DNA of 64,000 nt, taken from assembly GCA_031376285.1 (NCBI GenBank), contig JANMDN010000013.1, positions 62,001 to 126,000 on the forward strand, written 5' to 3'. The stretch comes from JANMDN01 sp031376285 (GTDB lineage: Bacteria; Actinomycetota; Thermoleophilia; Miltoncostaeales; Miltoncostaeaceae). The position numbers were made by a program, and so were the translations under genes. The notes beneath the pieces were generated by a model. It saw only the letters and a list, made by a program, of their open reading frames with translations. It did not search any database and was not told the origin of the DNA. This document shows positions 62,432 through 64,000 of the stretch, piece by piece. Within the stretch, counting starts at the first letter, position 1; each line of letters begins with the position of its first letter.

Positions 62432-62490
62432 TTGCTTTCGGCGCACGCCGGTCGGCTGAAGTCGGCCCACCGGTCCCATCGGCGCGTACC

Positions 62491-62820
62491 TCACCACAAG
62501 CCCACGTCGTGCCTCGGGTCTCGCGTTGGCCGTGTCAGCACACGGCGGAGCGTCAGAGTGAGCGCGGTCACGCTGATCAAGAGAAGCCCGGGGGCGATGA
62601 CGAGCAGATCGGTCCGGATCAATGCCTCGTACTCGCTCGGCCAGCCGGTGACGTAGACCTCCCAGCTTCCGTAGGCGAGCCAGGCTCCGGCCGCGATACA
62701 CGCGACAGCGTTTCGTCCCGAGATGCCGCACGCGCCGAAGAGCGCAATCGGTGCGGCGACGAGCCAGGGCTGGTCGACGAACGGAAGAATCCAGAGGCAG
62801 AGGAGGAGCGCGAAGTTCAT
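62491..62820 (-). CDS. Small membrane protein co-translated with DUF2339 gene
   Basis: The 109-residue product has about three hydrophobic helices (ALLLCLWILPFVDQPWLVAA, NAVACIAAGAWLAYGSWEVY, DLLVIAPGLLLISVTALTLT). The family is not recognised. The ATG at 62820 overlaps the stop of the large DUF2339 gene, so it is probably a partner or continuation of it. Confidence 0.65.
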   Translation of the reverse strand: MNFALLLCLWILPFVDQPWLVAAPIALFGACGISGRNAVACIAAGAWLAYGSWEVYVTGWPSEYEALIRTDLLVIAPGLLLISVTALTLTLRRVLTRPTRDPRHDVGLW

Positions 62821-64000
62821 CGCGCGACCTCCTCGGGGGTCGGCTCTGGGGTGCGCCGGCCGAGGACGGCGCCGCCGGCGAGGAGCGCTCCGCCGACCAA
62901 GAAGAACGCGAGGGCGCGGGTCAATGCGTCAAGTGTCTGTAGGTCGTAGAGGAAGAGCTTTGCCAGGCTGACCGCGAGGACGGCGACGCCCGCGATCCGG
63001 ACCTCGGTCCGCCCGCGATTTACCCCGACGACGAGCGCCGCAAGTCCAATGAGGCCAAGGATGATCGAGATCGCCATCTGGCCGCGTTGGAACGCGCCGC
63101 GGATCGCATCGATTGAGCCATCCTGGCCCTGCTGCACCAGCGCGAGGATCGACATGGCGAGCGCGTAGAGCGATCCCACTCCGGCGACCCCCGCGAGGAC
63201 CTTTTGTTCGTTCTCCTCCCCGCTTGTCCAGGCGAGGTAGCCGAGGCCGGCGGCGACGGCGATCGTTGCGAGCGCGCCGGAGAGGGTTGCGGCGTTCTCA
63301 GTGAACAGCTGGGTTGGCGGCGCGAGGAACAGGGCAAAGCCCGCCGCGATTGCAACGTCGGCCAGCGCGACAAACCGCAGGCGCGGCTCGCCGAGCTTGT
63401 GAGCCATCCACGTGAGCGCGCCGGCCTGTGCGGCGAACACCAGGACGCGGCCCGGACCGCCGAGGATCTCGCCGAGGCCCACGGCCTCCATGGCAAAGCC
63501 CATCGCTCCGAGGATCGGGAGTAGGGGCGAGGTCGCGCCACGTCCGCGCTGGGCAACCGCCAAGGCGAGGTAGATCGCGCCAAGTGTGAGGAAGCCGACG
63601 GCCTGCGGATCGACCCCCGGCACGTCGCGGTCGAGGATGCCAAGGAACGCGACGACGATCGTGCCAAGCCCAGCGCTGAGTGCGGGCATCGTGAGCTTGG
63701 CGAGTGCGGAAGGAGACTCCGAGCGCAGCTGCCAGAGCGCCCCCGTGGTGGTGAGAACCAGCCACACCGTAGCGGCGAGCGCGATTGGCAGGCTGGCCCT
63801 GCCGCCGCCGCCGAAGCGATAGTCCCCGATCACGCCGAGCAGTTGGGGAAGGCCGACCACCGTCGTCGCGACGAGCGGCGTTGCCCAGCGGTTCGCGATG
63901 GCGACCGCTGCCGAGCCGGCCAGGGCTACGAGCACGAACCATGTCCCCGCGGCGGTGAAACCCGACGTGATGATCGGAGCGCTGAAGGCTGCCCCCCCGA
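62817..64000 (-). CDS. DUF2339 polytopic membrane protein (N-terminus outside window)
   Basis: The frame runs from the right edge of the window to 62817 with no stop, so only about 394 C-terminal residues are present. They form a dense array of about twelve hydrophobic helices with the repeated glycine/alanine-rich pattern of DUF2339 proteins, for example VGFLTLGAIYLALAVAQRGR and KLFLYDLQTLDALTRALAFF. The function of the family is unknown, although some members are found near envelope genes. GTG 63935 is an internal codon and is not the start. Confidence 0.78.
   Translation of the reverse strand, partial: GGAAFSAPIITSGFTAAGTWFVLVALAGSAAVAIANRWATPLVATTVVGLPQLLGVIGDYRFGGGGRASLPIALAATVWLVLTTTGALWQLRSESPSALAKLTMPALSAGLGTIVVAFLGILDRDVPGVDPQAVGFLTLGAIYLALAVAQRGRGATSPLLPILGAMGFAMEAVGLGEILGGPGRVLVFAAQAGALTWMAHKLGEPRLRFVALADVAIAAGFALFLAPPTQLFTENAATLSGALATIAVAAGLGYLAWTSGEENEQKVLAGVAGVGSLYALAMSILALVQQGQDGSIDAIRGAFQRGQMAISIILGLIGLAALVVGVNRGRTEVRIAGVAVLAVSLAKLFLYDLQTLDALTRALAFFLVGGALLAGGAVLGRRTPEPTPEEVAR

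Larger units (their letters stand above)
62137..62490. other. Intergenic region with repeat copies C and D
   Basis: This 354-base stretch lies between folP and a convergent membrane-protein gene. It holds the 38-bp repeat at 62237-62274 and a degenerate inverted copy at 62394-62431. No gene is supported. Confidence 0.5.

Overview
The window is about 64 kb of high-GC DNA with dense, short-spaced genes, many GTG/TTG starts and frequent ATGA, GTGA or TTGA stop/start overlaps. Together with a system I cytochrome c maturation set (CcmE/CcmF), collagen-like proteins carrying GSLTGADIKDKSL-type motifs, and several Actinobacteria-type families, this suggests an actinobacterium of the Thermoleophilia (Solirubrobacterales or Gaiellales). 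That placement is an inference from gene style; no rRNA or tRNA gene was seen.

Layout. 1-5.8 kb: end of a membrane protein, an MprF-like lipid aminoacylase, a secreted Kelch/YVTN beta-propeller gene broken by many frameshifts, and a polytopic membrane protein. 5.8-12.2 kb: a two-component system (OmpR-type regulator and histidine kinase) with a receiver-only relative, a DedA protein and three small secreted proteins. Five promoters here carry the same tandem half-site, TCAT-N7-TCAT with an 11-bp period, so the block looks like a self-contained regulon. 12.2-19.2 kb: a frameshifted GGDEF protein, a lone P-loop ATPase, an astacin-like protease with a small secreted partner, a ribbon-helix-helix protein and a CocE-type hydrolase. 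19.2-29.4 kb: nitrate assimilation: TauE-like exporter, uroporphyrinogen-III synthase plus GAF-PucR regulator in one operon, divergent NarK, then nitrate reductase, NirB and NirD in overlapping frames. 29.5-36.2 kb: FKBP isomerase, two collagen-like proteins, a ketopantoate-reductase-like enzyme, a zinc alcohol dehydrogenase, a convergent toxin/antitoxin pair with a broken toxin, and a DUF4143 ATPase.

36.2-45.5 kb: a ThDP decarboxylase, a large PQQ-type glucose/sorbosone dehydrogenase with a PKD domain, an Ig-like secreted protein, an aldo/keto reductase overlapping a beta-propeller gene on the other strand, and an MFS transporter. 45.8-52 kb: ccmE, ccmF, a CcmI-like protein, an LppM-like lipoprotein and two M23 peptidases. 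52-57.2 kb: the most interesting locus: an intracellular subtilisin divergent from a TPR-CHAT protease, which converges on a small beta-sandwich protein co-transcribed with an ECF sigma factor. 57.3-64 kb: uracil-DNA glycosylase, lysA-thrC-thrB-folP and the C-terminal part of a DUF2339 protein.

Three intergenic regions carry copies of a 38-bp palindromic repeat (arms CTTGACTGTCAA / TTGACAGTCAAG), with a fourth degenerate inverted copy. This is a dispersed REP/MITE-like family. Decay is local: the frameshifted genes near 2.4-4.5, 12.2-13.4 and 33.5-33.9 kb stand out among long intact genes. The boundaries and start choices given here come from reading alone; no database search was run.
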